Origin: an uncultured Coriobacteriaceae bacterium
GTDB taxonomy: Bacteria; Actinomycetota; Coriobacteriia; Coriobacteriales; Atopobiaceae
Reading direction: 5' to 3'
NCBI GenBank assembly: GCA_902778135.1
Contig: CACYWP010000011.1
Span: 32,306 to 96,305, forward strand
DNA length: 64,000 bases
Shown here: positions 16,757 to 25,859 of the stretch, piece by piece
How positions within the stretch are numbered: position 1 is the stretch's first letter
How the letters are laid out: every line of letters begins with the position of its first letter
Notes under the pieces: model-generated
What the model saw: only the letters and a program-made list of their open reading frames with translations
The model's database searches: none
Told to the model about the DNA's origin: nothing
Translations under genes and position numbers: made by a program

Positions 16757-19408
16757 CTACCACTCCACCTCGGGCTCCAGCGGCTCGTCCGCGTCAGCGA
16801 CCGTTGCCTGCGGCGCCACCACCGGCGTTGCCTCCAGGGTCGCGCCATCGGACGAGACATCGATGCGCACGGTCTCTCCCTCGTGCAGCTGCCCGTCGAT
16901 GATCAGCCCGGCGATGTTGTCCACCACCTGACGCTGGATCAGGCGCTTCAGCGGACGGGCGCCATAGACCGGGTCCAGGCCGTCCAGCGCCAGCAGACCC
17001 ACCGCGGACTCGGTCAGCTCCAGCGTGATGCGCTCGCGCGCCAGGCGCTCGCGCACGTCGCGCAGCTGGATGTCCACGATCTTCTCGATGTCGTCGAGGC
17101 CCAGCGCATGGAAGACCACCACGTCGTCGATGCGGTTGAGGAACTCCGGCTTGAACGTGGCGCGCAGGGCGTCGTTGACCTGCTGCTGCACCGCATCGGG
17201 GTCGCTCGTGGCGTTGGCGGCCGCGATGAACTGGCTGCCCACGTTGCTGGTCATGATGATGATCGTGTTCTTGAAGCTGACCACGCGGCCCTGGCCGTCG
17301 GTCAGGCGACCGTCGTCAAGCACCTGCAGCAGCACGTTGAACACGTCGGGGTGCGCCTTCTCCATCTCGTCGAGCAGGATGACGCTGTACGGGCGACGAC
17401 GCACGGCCTCGGTCAGCTGGCCGCCCTCGTCGTAGCCCACGTATCCGGGGGGCGCGCCGATGAGGCGCTGCACGGAGAACTTCTCCATGTACTCGCTCAT
17501 GTCGATGCGCACCAGGGCGCGCTCGTCGTCGAACAGGCACTCTGCCAGCGCCTTTGCCAGCTCGGTCTTGCCCACGCCGGTGGGTCCGAGGAAGAAGAAG
17601 CTGCCGATGGGGCGGTCGGGGTCGGACAGGCCCGCCCTGCTGCGACGCACGGCTGCGGCCACGGCGCCCACGGCCTCGTTCTGGCCCACGACACGCCGGT
17701 GCAGCTCGCCCTCCAGGTTCTTGAGCTTGTCCATCTCGCCCTGCATCATCTTGGAGACGGGCACGCCGGTCCAGGCGGACACGACCTCGGCAATCTCCTC
17801 GGTCGTCACCTCCTCCTTCAGCACGCCACCGGCGGCCTGCTTGGCCTCCAGCGCCGCCTGCGCCTCTGCCAGCTGGTTCTCCAGCGTCGGGATGGTGCCG
17901 TAGCGCAGCTCTCCCGCGCGGCCGAGGTTGCCGTCGCGCACCGCGCGGTCCGCCTCGCCACGTGCGTCCTCGATCTGGGCCTTCAGGCTCTGCACGTGGT
18001 CGATGGCGCCCTTCTCGTTCTCCCAGTCGGCCTTCATGCCGTCCAGCTTCTCGCGCGTCGTCGCGATGTCGCGGCGCAGGGCCTCCAGACGCTCCTTGGA
18101 GGCCTCGTCCTCCTCGCGCATCAGCGCCTGCTCCTCGATCTGCATCTGGGTCAGCTGTCGGTCGACGGCGTCGATCTCGGCCGGCATGGAGTCCAGCTCC
18201 ATCCTCAGGCGCGAGGCGGCCTCGTCCACCAGGTCGATGGCCTTGTCCGGCAGGAAGCGGTCGCTGATGTAACGGTTGGACAGGTCGGCGGCGGCCACCA
18301 GGGCGGCGTCGGCGATGCGCACGCGATGGTGCGCCTCGTAGCGCTCGGTCAGGCCGCGCAGGATGGAGATGGTCTCCTCCACTGACGGCTCGCTGACCAT
18401 GACGGTCTGGAAGCGGCGGGCCAGCGCGGCGTCCTTCTCCACGTACTTGCGGTACTCGTCCAGCGTCGTGGCGCCGATGGCATGCAGCTCGCCGCGCGCC
18501 AACATCGGCTTGAGGATGTTGCCCGCGTCCATCGAACCCTCGGCGGCACCGGCGCCCACGATGGTGTGCAGCTCGTCGATGAAGAGGATGACACGACCGT
18601 CGGACTTCTTGACCTCCTTGAGGACGCTCTTCAGGCGGTCCTCGAACTCGCCACGGTACTTGGCGCCGGCAACCAGCGCGCTCATGTCCAGCTCGACGAT
18701 GTCGCGGTCCTTCAGCGTGGAGGGCACGTCGCCGGCGACGATGCGCTCGGCCAGTCCCTCGACGATGGCCGTCTTGCCGACGCCCGGCTCGCCGATGAGG
18801 ACGGGGTTGTTCTTCGTGCGGCGCGACAGCACCTGGATGGTGCGGCGAATCTCCTCGACGCGGCCGATGACCGGGTCGAGCTTGCCCTGGCGGGCCAGGT
18901 CGGTGACGTTGCGCCCATACTGCTCGAGGGCCTCGAACTGGGTCTTGGCATCCTGGCTGGTCACACGCTCGTCACCACGCAGGGCGTTGAACGCCTCCTG
19001 GACGCGCTTGCCGTTGACGCCGGCGTTGCGCAGGACGGTGCCCGCGGCGCCGCGCTCGTCGGCCAGGGCGCACAGCAGGTGCTCGCTGGTGACGTAGGAG
19101 TCCCCCATCCTGCCGGCCAGCTTTTCGGCGGCATCGCCGACGCGGGTCAGTTCGTTGGAGAGGCCCATCTGCGAGAGGTCGCCCGACACGCGCGGCGCAG
19201 AGGCGATGGCGTCGTCGGCGGCAGCCTCCACCTGGGCGGGGTCGGCCCCGACGCGCTCGATGATGGCGCGCAGGTTGCGCTCGCCGGAGCCCAGCAACGC
19301 CTTCAGCAGGTGAATCGGCATGACCTGTCCGGCTTCCGCGTCTGCGGCGATGGTAACGGAGGCTTGCAGCGCCTCCTGGGCCGTGACGGCCCACTTGTCA
19401 AATCTCAT
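16757..19408 (-). CDS. clpB: ATP-dependent chaperone ClpB
   Basis: An 883-residue Hsp100 disaggregase that threads aggregated proteins together with DnaK. The N-terminal Clp-N repeat domain is followed by AAA1 with GEPGVGKT (about residue 206), a coiled-coil M domain (about 410-530) and AAA2 with GPTGVGKT (about 606) and [10 protein letters not shown]. The IGL/IGF loop for ClpP binding is absent, as expected for ClpB. AAAGGGGG precedes the ATG. It is divergent from the membrane ClpX gene, and an HspR-type operator lies 67 bases upstream. Confidence 0.96.
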   Translation of the reverse strand: MRFDKWAVTAQEALQASVTIAADAEAGQVMPIHLLKALLGSGERNLRAIIERVGADPAQVEAAADDAIASAPRVSGDLSQMGLSNELTRVGDAAEKLAGRMGDSYVTSEHLLCALADERGAAGTVLRNAGVNGKRVQEAFNALRGDERVTSQDAKTQFEALEQYGRNVTDLARQGKLDPVIGRVEEIRRTIQVLSRRTKNNPVLIGEPGVGKTAIVEGLAERIVAGDVPSTLKDRDIVELDMSALVAGAKYRGEFEDRLKSVLKEVKKSDGRVILFIDELHTIVGAGAAEGSMDAGNILKPMLARGELHAIGATTLDEYRKYVEKDAALARRFQTVMVSEPSVEETISILRGLTERYEAHHRVRIADAALVAAADLSNRYISDRFLPDKAIDLVDEAASRLRMELDSMPAEIDAVDRQLTQMQIEEQALMREEDEASKERLEALRRDIATTREKLDGMKADWENEKGAIDHVQSLKAQIEDARGEADRAVRDGNLGRAGELRYGTIPTLENQLAEAQAALEAKQAAGGVLKEEVTTEEIAEVVSAWTGVPVSKMMQGEMDKLKNLEGELHRRVVGQNEAVGAVAAAVRRSRAGLSDPDRPIGSFFFLGPTGVGKTELAKALAECLFDDERALVRIDMSEYMEKFSVQRLIGAPPGYVGYDEGGQLTEAVRRRPYSVILLDEMEKAHPDVFNVLLQVLDDGRLTDGQGRVVSFKNTIIIMTSNVGSQFIAAANATSDPDAVQQQVNDALRATFKPEFLNRIDDVVVFHALGLDDIEKIVDIQLRDVRERLARERITLELTESAVGLLALDGLDPVYGARPLKRLIQRQVVDNIAGLIIDGQLHEGETVRIDVSSDGATLEATPVVAPQATVADADEPLEPEVEW

Positions 19409-19474
19409 AGGTACCCCCTTTGGGTTCGTCGTTCATCAAGAGCCATTGTTCCCGCCCGAAGGGCTTGGTATGCA

Positions 19475-19499
19475 TATCTAAGTGCGTTTGTATGAGATT
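19475..19499. promoter_or_regulatory. Candidate HspR operator (HAIR-like) of clpB
   Basis: The inverted repeat reads ATCTAAG...ATGAGAT with the same 15-base centre spacing as at dnaK and hsp20. A further half site TCTAAGT follows at 19501-19507. It sits in the divergent clpB/clpX gap, so HspR could affect both genes. The clpB leader also has TTGTTCCC at 19446-19453. Confidence 0.65.
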
Positions 19500-19598
19500 T
19501 TCTAAGTTGACACCAGATAGGAGGACATTCGGCCCGTGACAAGCCGCGTCGTCCCCCGTTGCACGCCAACATGACATGTGTGCATGGTGGCTCCCGTG

Positions 19599-19626
19599 TT
19601 GACCTGCGTCCCTTTGGGCATAATGG
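19599..19626 (+). promoter_or_regulatory. Candidate promoter of the membrane ClpX gene
   Basis: TTGACC (19599-19604), a 16-base spacer and TAATGG (19621-19626) lie 25 bases before ATG 19652. This is close to a vegetative promoter and separate from the heat-shock operator about 100 bases further upstream. Confidence 0.5.
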
Positions 19627-19651
19627 GACCATTGGACATTGGAGGGGCGCC

Positions 19652-21442
19652 ATGTTTGATCCGTACGACCAGCACAAGGCCTCCAAGGGCATCATCACGG
19701 TCTTCAAGACCAAGGTACTGCGCAACATCGCGGTCATCCTGTTCGCCGGGATGCTGGGCGGACGCCTGTTCATCGAGGTCGTCGACGGGATAGCCGGTAC
19801 CTCCAGCCGCCTTGACGCCTTCATGAACGTCCTGTTCTTCTGCATCGTCGTCGCCGGCGCGTTCGGCGTCCGCTACCTGTTCAAGCACGTCATCGACTTG
19901 GAGGACATCAACCCGCCCCTCGGGTGGTCCCCCACCCTGACCAAGGAGCAGGCCGAGTCGTATCGCGGGTTCCAGATGCGCGTCAACGAGAACGGCCAAC
20001 TGGAGCCCATCAAGTTCGGCGACCTCGACACCGATCGGGGCAAGGTGGACGGCAAACCCGCGCAGGGCGTGGCGCAGGGAGGAGCCCAGCCCCACCCCGC
20101 GAGTGCGGACGGGACGACAGGCCATGGCGACGGGACCGGCCCTACCGGCGGGAAGGGCTCCGCGCCCGAGGCCGCGACGCCTGCCGCGGGCGGGAAGGCG
20201 GGCGGCACCGCATCCCCGGCGAAGCAGGCGGGCACGCCCACGCGCCCCCATCGCGCGGCCGCCACGAGGAGGCCCGGCTACAAGCGCAAGGTGCGTGCGG
20301 GCATCAGGGCCGGTCAGAGCGTGGACACCGAGGTCGAGGTCGGCCCACTGCTGCGCAAGGACGGGTCGCTGCCCACGCCCCAGCAGATCTTCGATGCGCT
20401 GGGCCAGTACGTCATCGGCCAGGAGGAGGCGCGCCGCACGCTGGCGGTCGCCGTCTACAACCACTACAAGCGCGTCACGCCCAACTGGACGGACGACGAG
20501 GCCAACCCCGTCGAGATCGCGAAGTCGAACATCCTGCTGCTGGGGCCAACCGGAACGGGCAAGACGCTGATGGTCCAGACCCTGGCGAAGATCCTCGACG
20601 TGCCGCTGGCCATCGCCGACGCGACCACGCTGACCGACGCGGGCTACGTGGGCGAGGACGTCGAGTCGATCCTGGCACGCCTGATCGCCGCGGCGGGCAG
20701 CGAGGAGGCCGCCAGCATGGGCATCGTCTACATCGACGAGTTCGACAAGATCGCACGTGCCGGCAACGCCGCGCAGTTTGCCAGCAACGCCAACGACCCC
20801 TCGGGCGAGGGTGTCCAGCAGGCGCTGCTCAAGCTGCTGGAGGGCTCCATGACGACCGTCCCTCCCCTTGGCGGGCGCACCAACCTGCTGCAGCGCAACA
20901 ACCAGCTGGACACCACCAACATCCTGTTCATCTGCGGCGGGGCATTCGTCGGGCTGTCCGAGATCGTCCGCCGCAGGACCACCAACCACAGCATCGGGTT
21001 CGCCCAGACGGGCAGCTCGACGGGTGGCACGCCCTCCGAGGACGAGTTGCTGACGATGGTCGAGCCGCAGGACCTGCACCGGTTCGGGCTGATACCCGAG
21101 CTGGTGGGCCGCATCCCCGTCATCACCCACACGGTCGAGCTGGACGTCGACTCGATGGTGCGCATCCTCACCGAGCCCAAGAACGCCATCATCCGCCAGT
21201 ACCAGCGCCTGGTGGCCTACGACGGGGTCCAGCTGGAGTTCGACCAGGAGGCCCTGGAGGCCATCGCGCACCAGGCGCTGGAGCGCGGCACCGGCGCACG
21301 CGGCCTGCGCTCCATCTGCGAGCGCGTCCTGCGCGACACGATGTTCGAGGTGCCCGGCAGGGACGACATCGAGCGCGTCGTCGTTCATGCCGCCTGCATC
21401 ACCGATGGGGAGAGGCCCGAGTACGTCCTGCGAGAGGGATAG
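19652..21442 (+). CDS. ClpX-type AAA+ unfoldase with N-terminal membrane anchor
   Basis: A 596-residue protein. The C-terminal 350 residues are a ClpX ATPase: [20 protein letters not shown], Walker A GPTGTGKT, Walker [36 protein letters not shown] and the sensor-2 GTGARGLR. The ClpP-docking loop is kept (SIGFAQ). The usual N-terminal C4 zinc-binding domain is absent. Instead there are two hydrophobic segments (about residues 22-41 and 58-77) with basic residues on the cytoplasmic flanks, then a long Gly/Ala/Thr-rich linker. This predicts a membrane-tethered ClpX. ATG 19652 has GGAGGGG upstream. No clpP lies nearby. Confidence 0.85.
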   Translation: MFDPYDQHKASKGIITVFKTKVLRNIAVILFAGMLGGRLFIEVVDGIAGTSSRLDAFMNVLFFCIVVAGAFGVRYLFKHVIDLEDINPPLGWSPTLTKEQAESYRGFQMRVNENGQLEPIKFGDLDTDRGKVDGKPAQGVAQGGAQPHPASADGTTGHGDGTGPTGGKGSAPEAATPAAGGKAGGTASPAKQAGTPTRPHRAAATRRPGYKRKVRAGIRAGQSVDTEVEVGPLLRKDGSLPTPQQIFDALGQYVIGQEEARRTLAVAVYNHYKRVTPNWTDDEANPVEIAKSNILLLGPTGTGKTLMVQTLAKILDVPLAIADATTLTDAGYVGEDVESILARLIAAAGSEEAASMGIVYIDEFDKIARAGNAAQFASNANDPSGEGVQQALLKLLEGSMTTVPPLGGRTNLLQRNNQLDTTNILFICGGAFVGLSEIVRRRTTNHSIGFAQTGSSTGGTPSEDELLTMVEPQDLHRFGLIPELVGRIPVITHTVELDVDSMVRILTEPKNAIIRQYQRLVAYDGVQLEFDQEALEAIAHQALERGTGARGLRSICERVLRDTMFEVPGRDDIERVVVHAACITDGERPEYVLREG

Positions 21443-21454
21443 GGTACCGGAACG

Positions 21455-21474
21455 GCCGGCCCCGCAGGGCCGGC
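21455..21474. terminator. Hairpin between convergent clpX and HUMPS-family genes
   Basis: An 8-bp stem (21455-21462 with 21467-21474) lies in the 42-base gap between two convergent stop codons. It has no T-run. Confidence 0.5.
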
Positions 21475-21484
21475 AGCTCCCCTG

Positions 21485-22159
21485 CTAGCCCTCGAAGGGC
21501 AGGTAGCGCCGCATGCGCTCGGCAGCCATCACGCGGTCGTCGGTGTCGAAGATCGCGCGGCCGACCATGAGGATCTCCGGGTCGAGCGTCATGACCTCGC
21601 GGATGTTGCCCTCGTTGATGCCCGTGTTCAGGGCCAGCTTCGCGGTGCGCAGGTTGCGCTTGGCGACCTTGGCCAGGTCGAGCGGCTTGACCTTGGGCGT
21701 GAACCAGCTGCGGTGCGTCTCGAGGTCATAGTCGTACTCGGGGATGAAGCCGGTGTGCACGGCGACGTAGTCGACGCCCAGGGCGTCCACCTCGGCCGTG
21801 CGCTTGGCAAACGAGCGCGCCGGGGCGGACATGTCGCAGATAATCTGGCCGCCGTAGCTCCTTGCCTTCTCGACCATCTTGATGATGACCGGGTCCGGCG
21901 CCGCCGAGAGCACCGACACGATGCTCGCGCCCGCCTCGAAGCAGCGCGTCGTCACGCCGGACCCGCCATGGAAGATCTTGGCGTCCACGCAGATGCAGAG
22001 GTCGGGATGGGCTTCATGAATCTCCTTGACGAGGCCGAGGCCGTAGGTCACGACCATCGGGAAGCCGATCTCGATGATGTCGACATGGTCGGCCAGCAGG
22101 TTGGCGGAGTTGATGATCTGGTCATACTGGCCGTGGTCTATGGTGAGCTGGAGCTTCAT
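21485..22159 (-). CDS. OMP decarboxylase/HUMPS-family protein (hexulose-phosphate synthase or ketogulonate-phosphate decarboxylase-like)
   Basis: A 224-residue TIM barrel of the orotidine-5'-phosphate decarboxylase suprafamily, which includes 3-hexulose-6-phosphate synthase and 3-keto-L-gulonate-6-phosphate decarboxylase (UlaD). Matching segments are LQLTIDHG, DIIEIGFPMV, CVDAKIFHGG, DYVAVHTGF, LALNTGINEGNI and EILMVGRAIF. The usual D-x-K-x-x-D catalytic motif reads DAKIFH, so the second Asp is replaced by His. GGAGGTAG precedes the ATG, 12 bases after the transporter stop, so the two are one operon. The true reaction is unknown. Confidence 0.75.
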   Translation of the reverse strand: MKLQLTIDHGQYDQIINSANLLADHVDIIEIGFPMVVTYGLGLVKEIHEAHPDLCICVDAKIFHGGSGVTTRCFEAGASIVSVLSAAPDPVIIKMVEKARSYGGQIICDMSAPARSFAKRTAEVDALGVDYVAVHTGFIPEYDYDLETHRSWFTPKVKPLDLAKVAKRNLRTAKLALNTGINEGNIREVMTLDPEILMVGRAIFDTDDRVMAAERMRRYLPFEG

Positions 22160-22171
22160 GGGTACTACCTC

Positions 22172-23077
22172 CTAGAGAATCTGCATGGCAAGGGCGAGCA
22201 CGACCGGCATGGTGACCATGGAGACGATGGTCGTCCCGATGGCAAGGCCCGTACCGTACGAGTAGTCGCCGCCGTACTTGAGCGCGAGCATCGACGTGGC
22301 GGAGGCCGCCGGGGCAGCCGCGATGATCATCATGACCATGCGCACCTCAAAGGCCGCCGGCATGAGCAGGAGAATGGGGATGCACACCAGTGGCACGGCC
22401 ACGAGGCGCAACGCGATCGCCTTGTAGAGGCGTGTGTCGGAGATCATGAGGCCGATGTTGGAGGCGCCGAGCGTGGCGCCGAGGATGACCATGCCCAGAC
22501 CGGTGTTCATGTTGGCCATGCCGCCGACGACCTGCGCCAGCACGTAGGGCAGCTCGATAGGCGCAAAGAACAGGATCATGCCCACGACCACGGCGATGAG
22601 GTTGGGGTTGGTGAGGATCTTCTTCACCGACACCTCGTTCTTGTCTCCGCTCATGAGCAGGACGCCGTAGGTCCAGAACGTGATCGTGCCCACGACCATG
22701 GTCATCGTGACGTAGAAGACGTATTCGTCGCCGAGGATGCCCTGGATGAGGGGGATGCCGACGAACCCGGAGTTGGAGAAGACGACGGCGAAGGTTCCGA
22801 TGCGGTCCACCTTTCCGCAGCCGAAGCGCCCGATGACGATCGACACGAAGAAGATGACGAGGAAGAACAGCATGACCACGACGCCGGTCGAGATCTTCTC
22901 GGCGTCAAAGGGTATGGCAAGCGCGCGGACGACCACGCAGGGGGTTGCGACGTACAGGGCGAGGTTGGACAGCTGGGCGACGCCGGTCTCGTCCACCGCC
23001 TTGATCTTGTAGAGGATCACCCCGACCGACATCATGACGAGCATTACCAGGATTTGTTTGATGAGAATCAGTACCAC
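22172..23077 (-). CDS. AEC-family transporter (auxin efflux carrier / malate permease type)
   Basis: About 301 residues with roughly ten hydrophobic helices and the AEC-family layout: LILIKQILVMLVMMSVG at the start, LALYVATPCVVVRAL, VVFSNSGFVGIPLIQG in the middle and SMLALKYGGDYSYGTGLAIGTTIVSMVTMP at the end. Characterised bacterial members move malate, citrate or other small organic anions. A GTG start at 23077 is chosen because AGGGAGGG lies 7 bases before it; longer in-frame starts add a non-hydrophobic leader. It is co-transcribed with the HUMPS-family gene, so its substrate may be that enzyme's substrate or product. Confidence 0.8.
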   Translation of the reverse strand: MVLILIKQILVMLVMMSVGVILYKIKAVDETGVAQLSNLALYVATPCVVVRALAIPFDAEKISTGVVVMLFFLVIFFVSIVIGRFGCGKVDRIGTFAVVFSNSGFVGIPLIQGILGDEYVFYVTMTMVVGTITFWTYGVLLMSGDKNEVSVKKILTNPNLIAVVVGMILFFAPIELPYVLAQVVGGMANMNTGLGMVILGATLGASNIGLMISDTRLYKAIALRLVAVPLVCIPILLLMPAAFEVRMVMMIIAAAPAASATSMLALKYGGDYSYGTGLAIGTTIVSMVTMPVVLALAMQIL

Positions 23078-23221
23078 AAGCGCACCCTCCCTACGACTGT
23101 TGGCACAACACGCAAATCGTAGCATGTGGGACCGGACCACTGGCAATCAAAGCCGCGTACGGAGAACAGATGGCATCATGGTCAGCTGCCACAGCTTTCG
23201 CGTAGGGAGAGGGCCAGAAAC

Positions 23222-23372
23222 GTTCAAGAAACTCCGGTAGTCAGAAGTCTTGATCGGCGCGAGTCAGTATTTAAAATGTTTATAACGCTTCTAGCTGCGA
23301 CGATACCTGCCTCCCATGGCTGCCGTACGGCAGGCGTGGAATCCATGTTCTGACTAACGGATTTTCTTGAAC
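23222..23372. repeat. 151-base element with imperfect 25-base inverted ends
   Basis: The roughly 400-base gap between the transporter and hspR has no gene. Bases 23222-23246 (GTTCAAGAAACTCC...TCAGAA) and 23348-23372 (TTCTGACTAA...TTCTTGAAC) are imperfect reverse complements. A CATGGCT...ACGGCAGGC motif occurs once inside (about 23318-23336) and again outside (about 23441-23460). It looks like a miniature inverted-repeat element. Confidence 0.55.
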
Positions 23373-23481
23373 ACTTTTGGCTCGGCGGTCACGCAAACGA
23401 GAGCCCGAGGGCAGCGCGAGGGCAAATCCCGTGGCGTCCATGGCTCCAGGACGGCAGGCAACCGGCTTCAATCGCATAAGA

Positions 23482-23515
23482 AATGGCGGCGGGAAATCTC
23501 TCTCCCGCCGCCATT
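23482..23515 (-). terminator. Terminator of the dnaK-grpE-dnaJ-hspR operon
   Basis: A perfect 13-bp stem (23482-23494 with 23503-23515) with an 8-base loop lies 28 bases after the hspR stop on the minus strand and is followed by a short T-rich stretch. Confidence 0.75.
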
Positions 23516-23542
23516 GTCCAAAGGTTTCGTGCGAAGCCACCC

Positions 23543-23965
23543 TCAGTCCGAGCCGATGCCGCTTTCCAGCAGGCCACGCATGACCTGCTCGGGACCGGTG
23601 CCGTCATAGCGCGCCAGGGCGGTGATGCGCTGCTGCATGCGCAGCTCGTGGATGTCGTCCTCCAGCTGGCGCACGCGGGCGCGCAGCTCGTCGATCTCGC
23701 GCTCGCGCTCCAGCTGGCGCTCGCGCATGTCCAGGATGCGCACGACACCGGCCAGGTTGATGCCCTCGTCGGTCAGCTTGCTGATGAGGTTCAGCCGTTC
23801 GATGTCGCCCTGCGAGTACAGGCGCGTGTTGCCGCGCGAGCGACCGGGCGTGACCAGGCCCTTCTGCTCGTAGACGCGCAGGGTCTGGGGATGCATGCCC
23901 GTCAGCTCGGCGGCGACGCTGATCATGTAGAGCGGCTTGTCGCGACCCTCGTCACTCCGCGCCAT
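23543..23965 (-). CDS. hspR: Heat-shock repressor HspR (MerR family)
   Basis: A 140-residue MerR-family regulator. The helix-turn-helix region is [24 protein letters not shown] with the winged [18 protein letters not shown] coiled-coil dimerisation helix follows ([28 protein letters not shown] is almost uninterrupted heptads). The TGMHPQTLR segment is diagnostic of HspR, which represses dnaK, clpB and related genes and uses DnaK as co-repressor. It overlaps the dnaJ stop by 14 bases. It probably binds the three matching inverted repeats found at 13.3, 19.5 and 27.8 kb. Confidence 0.93.
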   Translation of the reverse strand: MARSDEGRDKPLYMISVAAELTGMHPQTLRVYEQKGLVTPGRSRGNTRLYSQGDIERLNLISKLTDEGINLAGVVRILDMRERQLEREREIDELRARVRQLEDDIHELRMQQRITALARYDGTGPEQVMRGLLESGIGSD

Positions 23966-24917
23966 TGCTCAGCACGTCCTTCCTGTACTCGCGCTCGTCC
24001 GCGCTGCGCAGCGCCTCAAGCGCCTCGCGCTCCTTGGCAGAGAGACGCGTCGGCACCTGAACCTTCACCTTGACATACAGGGCGCCCTTGCTCCCTTTGC
24101 GCTTGACGTTGGGGGCGCCCAGGTCGCGGAAGCGGAAGGTCTTGCCGTCCTGCGTCCCGGCAGGGATCTTCAGGCGGCAGGTCGACCCGTCGGGTGCGGG
24201 CACGTCGACGGTGGCGCCCAGGGCAGCCTCGTACATGCTGACCGGCAGCTCCATGCGCACGTCGGCGCCGTCGCGCTTGAAGATGGGGTGCTCCTCGACC
24301 TTGGTCGTGATGACCAGGTCGCCGCGCGCGCCACCGTTGGCGCCATACTCGCCGCGGCCACGGTAGCGCAGCTTGCCGCCATCGACGGCACCGGCCGGCA
24401 CCTTGACCGTCAGGGTCTGCTTCTCCCCCGTCGAGGGGATGGTGTAGCTGACCTTTCGCTGGGCACCATTGAACGCCTCGTCGGCCGTGACCTCGACCGT
24501 CATGGTCAGGTCGCCGCCCTTTGCGGGCCGCGACGCCCGTGCGCCACCACCCGGCTGCCCACCGAAGATCGTCGAGAAGTCGAAGCCGTCAAAGCCGCCG
24601 CCCCGGATGTTCTCGAAGATGTCCGACCAGTCGCCAGCGTTGCCCGTGTAGGTGTAGCCGCCACGGTTGCGACCGCCCGAGCCTCCGAAATCGGCGCCAG
24701 GGATGCCGCCAAACATCAACAGCTGGTCGTACTCCTTGCGCTTCTCGGCATCGGACAGCGTGGTGTATGCCTCGCTGACCTCCTTGAACTTCTCCTCGTC
24801 GCCACCCGCGTCGGGGTGGTACTTGGCTGCGAGCTTGCGGAAGGCCTTCTTGATGTCGTCCTGGGTGGCGTCGCGCTTCACGCCCAGGACGTCGTAGTAG
24901 TTCCTCTTGCCTGTCAT
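23952..24917 (-). CDS. dnaJ: DnaJ-type co-chaperone without zinc finger
   Basis: A 321-residue J-domain protein that stimulates DnaK ATPase and delivers clients. The J domain has [20 protein letters not shown] and the essential HPD in KYHPDAGG (about residue 37), followed by a Gly/Phe-rich region and two beta-barrel client-binding domains. The four CxxCxGxG zinc repeats of classical DnaJ are missing, so it is of the CbpA type. ATG 24917 is chosen with AAAGGAGG upstream; the frame can also begin at TTG 24926, which lies too close to that site. It overlaps hspR. Confidence 0.9.
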   Translation of the reverse strand: MTGKRNYYDVLGVKRDATQDDIKKAFRKLAAKYHPDAGGDEEKFKEVSEAYTTLSDAEKRKEYDQLLMFGGIPGADFGGSGGRNRGGYTYTGNAGDWSDIFENIRGGGFDGFDFSTIFGGQPGGGARASRPAKGGDLTMTVEVTADEAFNGAQRKVSYTIPSTGEKQTLTVKVPAGAVDGGKLRYRGRGEYGANGGARGDLVITTKVEEHPIFKRDGADVRMELPVSMYEAALGATVDVPAPDGSTCRLKIPAGTQDGKTFRFRDLGAPNVKRKGSKGALYVKVKVQVPTRLSAKEREALEALRSADEREYRKDVLSNGAE

Positions 24918-25025
24918 GTTGGGCAACGCCTCCTTTCTTGGTCGGACGCTGGGGGCAGCCTCCCATGCCTGATGCGATCGTCAGAGATGGATCAGGCGAG
25001 GGACCGTCCCCAACGTGCGAGATCG

Positions 25026-25742
25026 CTACTCGGCGTCGGTCTCCTCGACCGGACGCTTGGGGCCACCGTAGGTGACGGTCACCATGGCCGAGCGGATGAC
25101 CTTGCCGCCCATGCGGTAGCCCTTCTGGTAGACCTGGGCGACGGTCTCGTCATAGGCCTCGGCGTTCTCCTCGCGACCGACGGCCTGGTGGACCAGCGGG
25201 TCGAAGGGCTCGCCGGCGGGGTCGATGACCTCGACGCCCTCCTTGCCCAGGATGTCGAGCATCTTGGCATGAACGGCCATGACGCCCTCGACGAACTGGG
25301 TGACCTTCTCGTCGCCCTCGGCGTTCTGGGCGGCATGCTCCGACGCGCGCTCCATGTCGTCGAGGACGGGCAGCAGGTTGGTGACCAGCTTCTCTGCGGC
25401 GCGCTCGCGCTCGGCGATGCGCTCGGCCGCCGTGCGACGGCGGTAGTTGTCCCAGTCGGCTTGCAGGCGCAGCAGTCGGTCGGATGCGTCGGCCGCATCC
25501 TTCTTTGCGGCCTCGGCCTCCTCGACGGCCGCGTTCAGCTGATCCTGCAGCTCGTTCTGCAGGTTCTGGGCCTCGGCCGCCATGTCGGCCTCCGCGGCCG
25601 CCTCGCCGGCGCGCTTGGCCGCCTCGACCATGGCCGCCTCCTCCTCGGGAGTCAGCTCGCGAACCTCGGCCGCATCCTCCTGGACCTCCTGGTCGACATC
25701 CTCGCGGACGTCGTCGTTCTCAACATCGATGGGCACCTTCAC
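25026..25742 (-). CDS. grpE: Nucleotide exchange factor GrpE
   Basis: About 238 residues. GrpE releases ADP from DnaK. A long N-terminal acidic/Ala-rich coiled coil leads into the conserved LLRLQADWDNYRRRTAAER, LLPVLDDMERA and the beta-domain GEPFDPLVHQAVGRE and VYQKGYRMGGKVIRSAMVTV. The start is unclear: GTG 25742 has AAGGAAG seven bases upstream and is preferred, while ATG 25763 (245 residues) lacks a visible site. The gene lies between dnaK and dnaJ. Confidence 0.93.
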   Translation of the reverse strand: MKVPIDVENDDVREDVDQEVQEDAAEVRELTPEEEAAMVEAAKRAGEAAAEADMAAEAQNLQNELQDQLNAAVEEAEAAKKDAADASDRLLRLQADWDNYRRRTAAERIAERERAAEKLVTNLLPVLDDMERASEHAAQNAEGDEKVTQFVEGVMAVHAKMLDILGKEGVEVIDPAGEPFDPLVHQAVGREENAEAYDETVAQVYQKGYRMGGKVIRSAMVTVTYGGPKRPVEETDAE

Positions 25743-25859
25743 GTCATCTTCCTTCGCTCGCATGGGCCGCCGTGGGCCCGTGGGGTCATTCTTGCCAGCA
25801 GGCGGGAGCAGCCGTACGACCGCCCCCGCCCGCTTCAAACTCGTCTCGTGTGCGAACCG

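Noticed and set aside
19559..19651. A longer start for the membrane ClpX gene at 19559
   Set aside because: The extra 31 residues have no ribosome site and would cross the candidate promoter; ATG 19652 has GGAGGGG.
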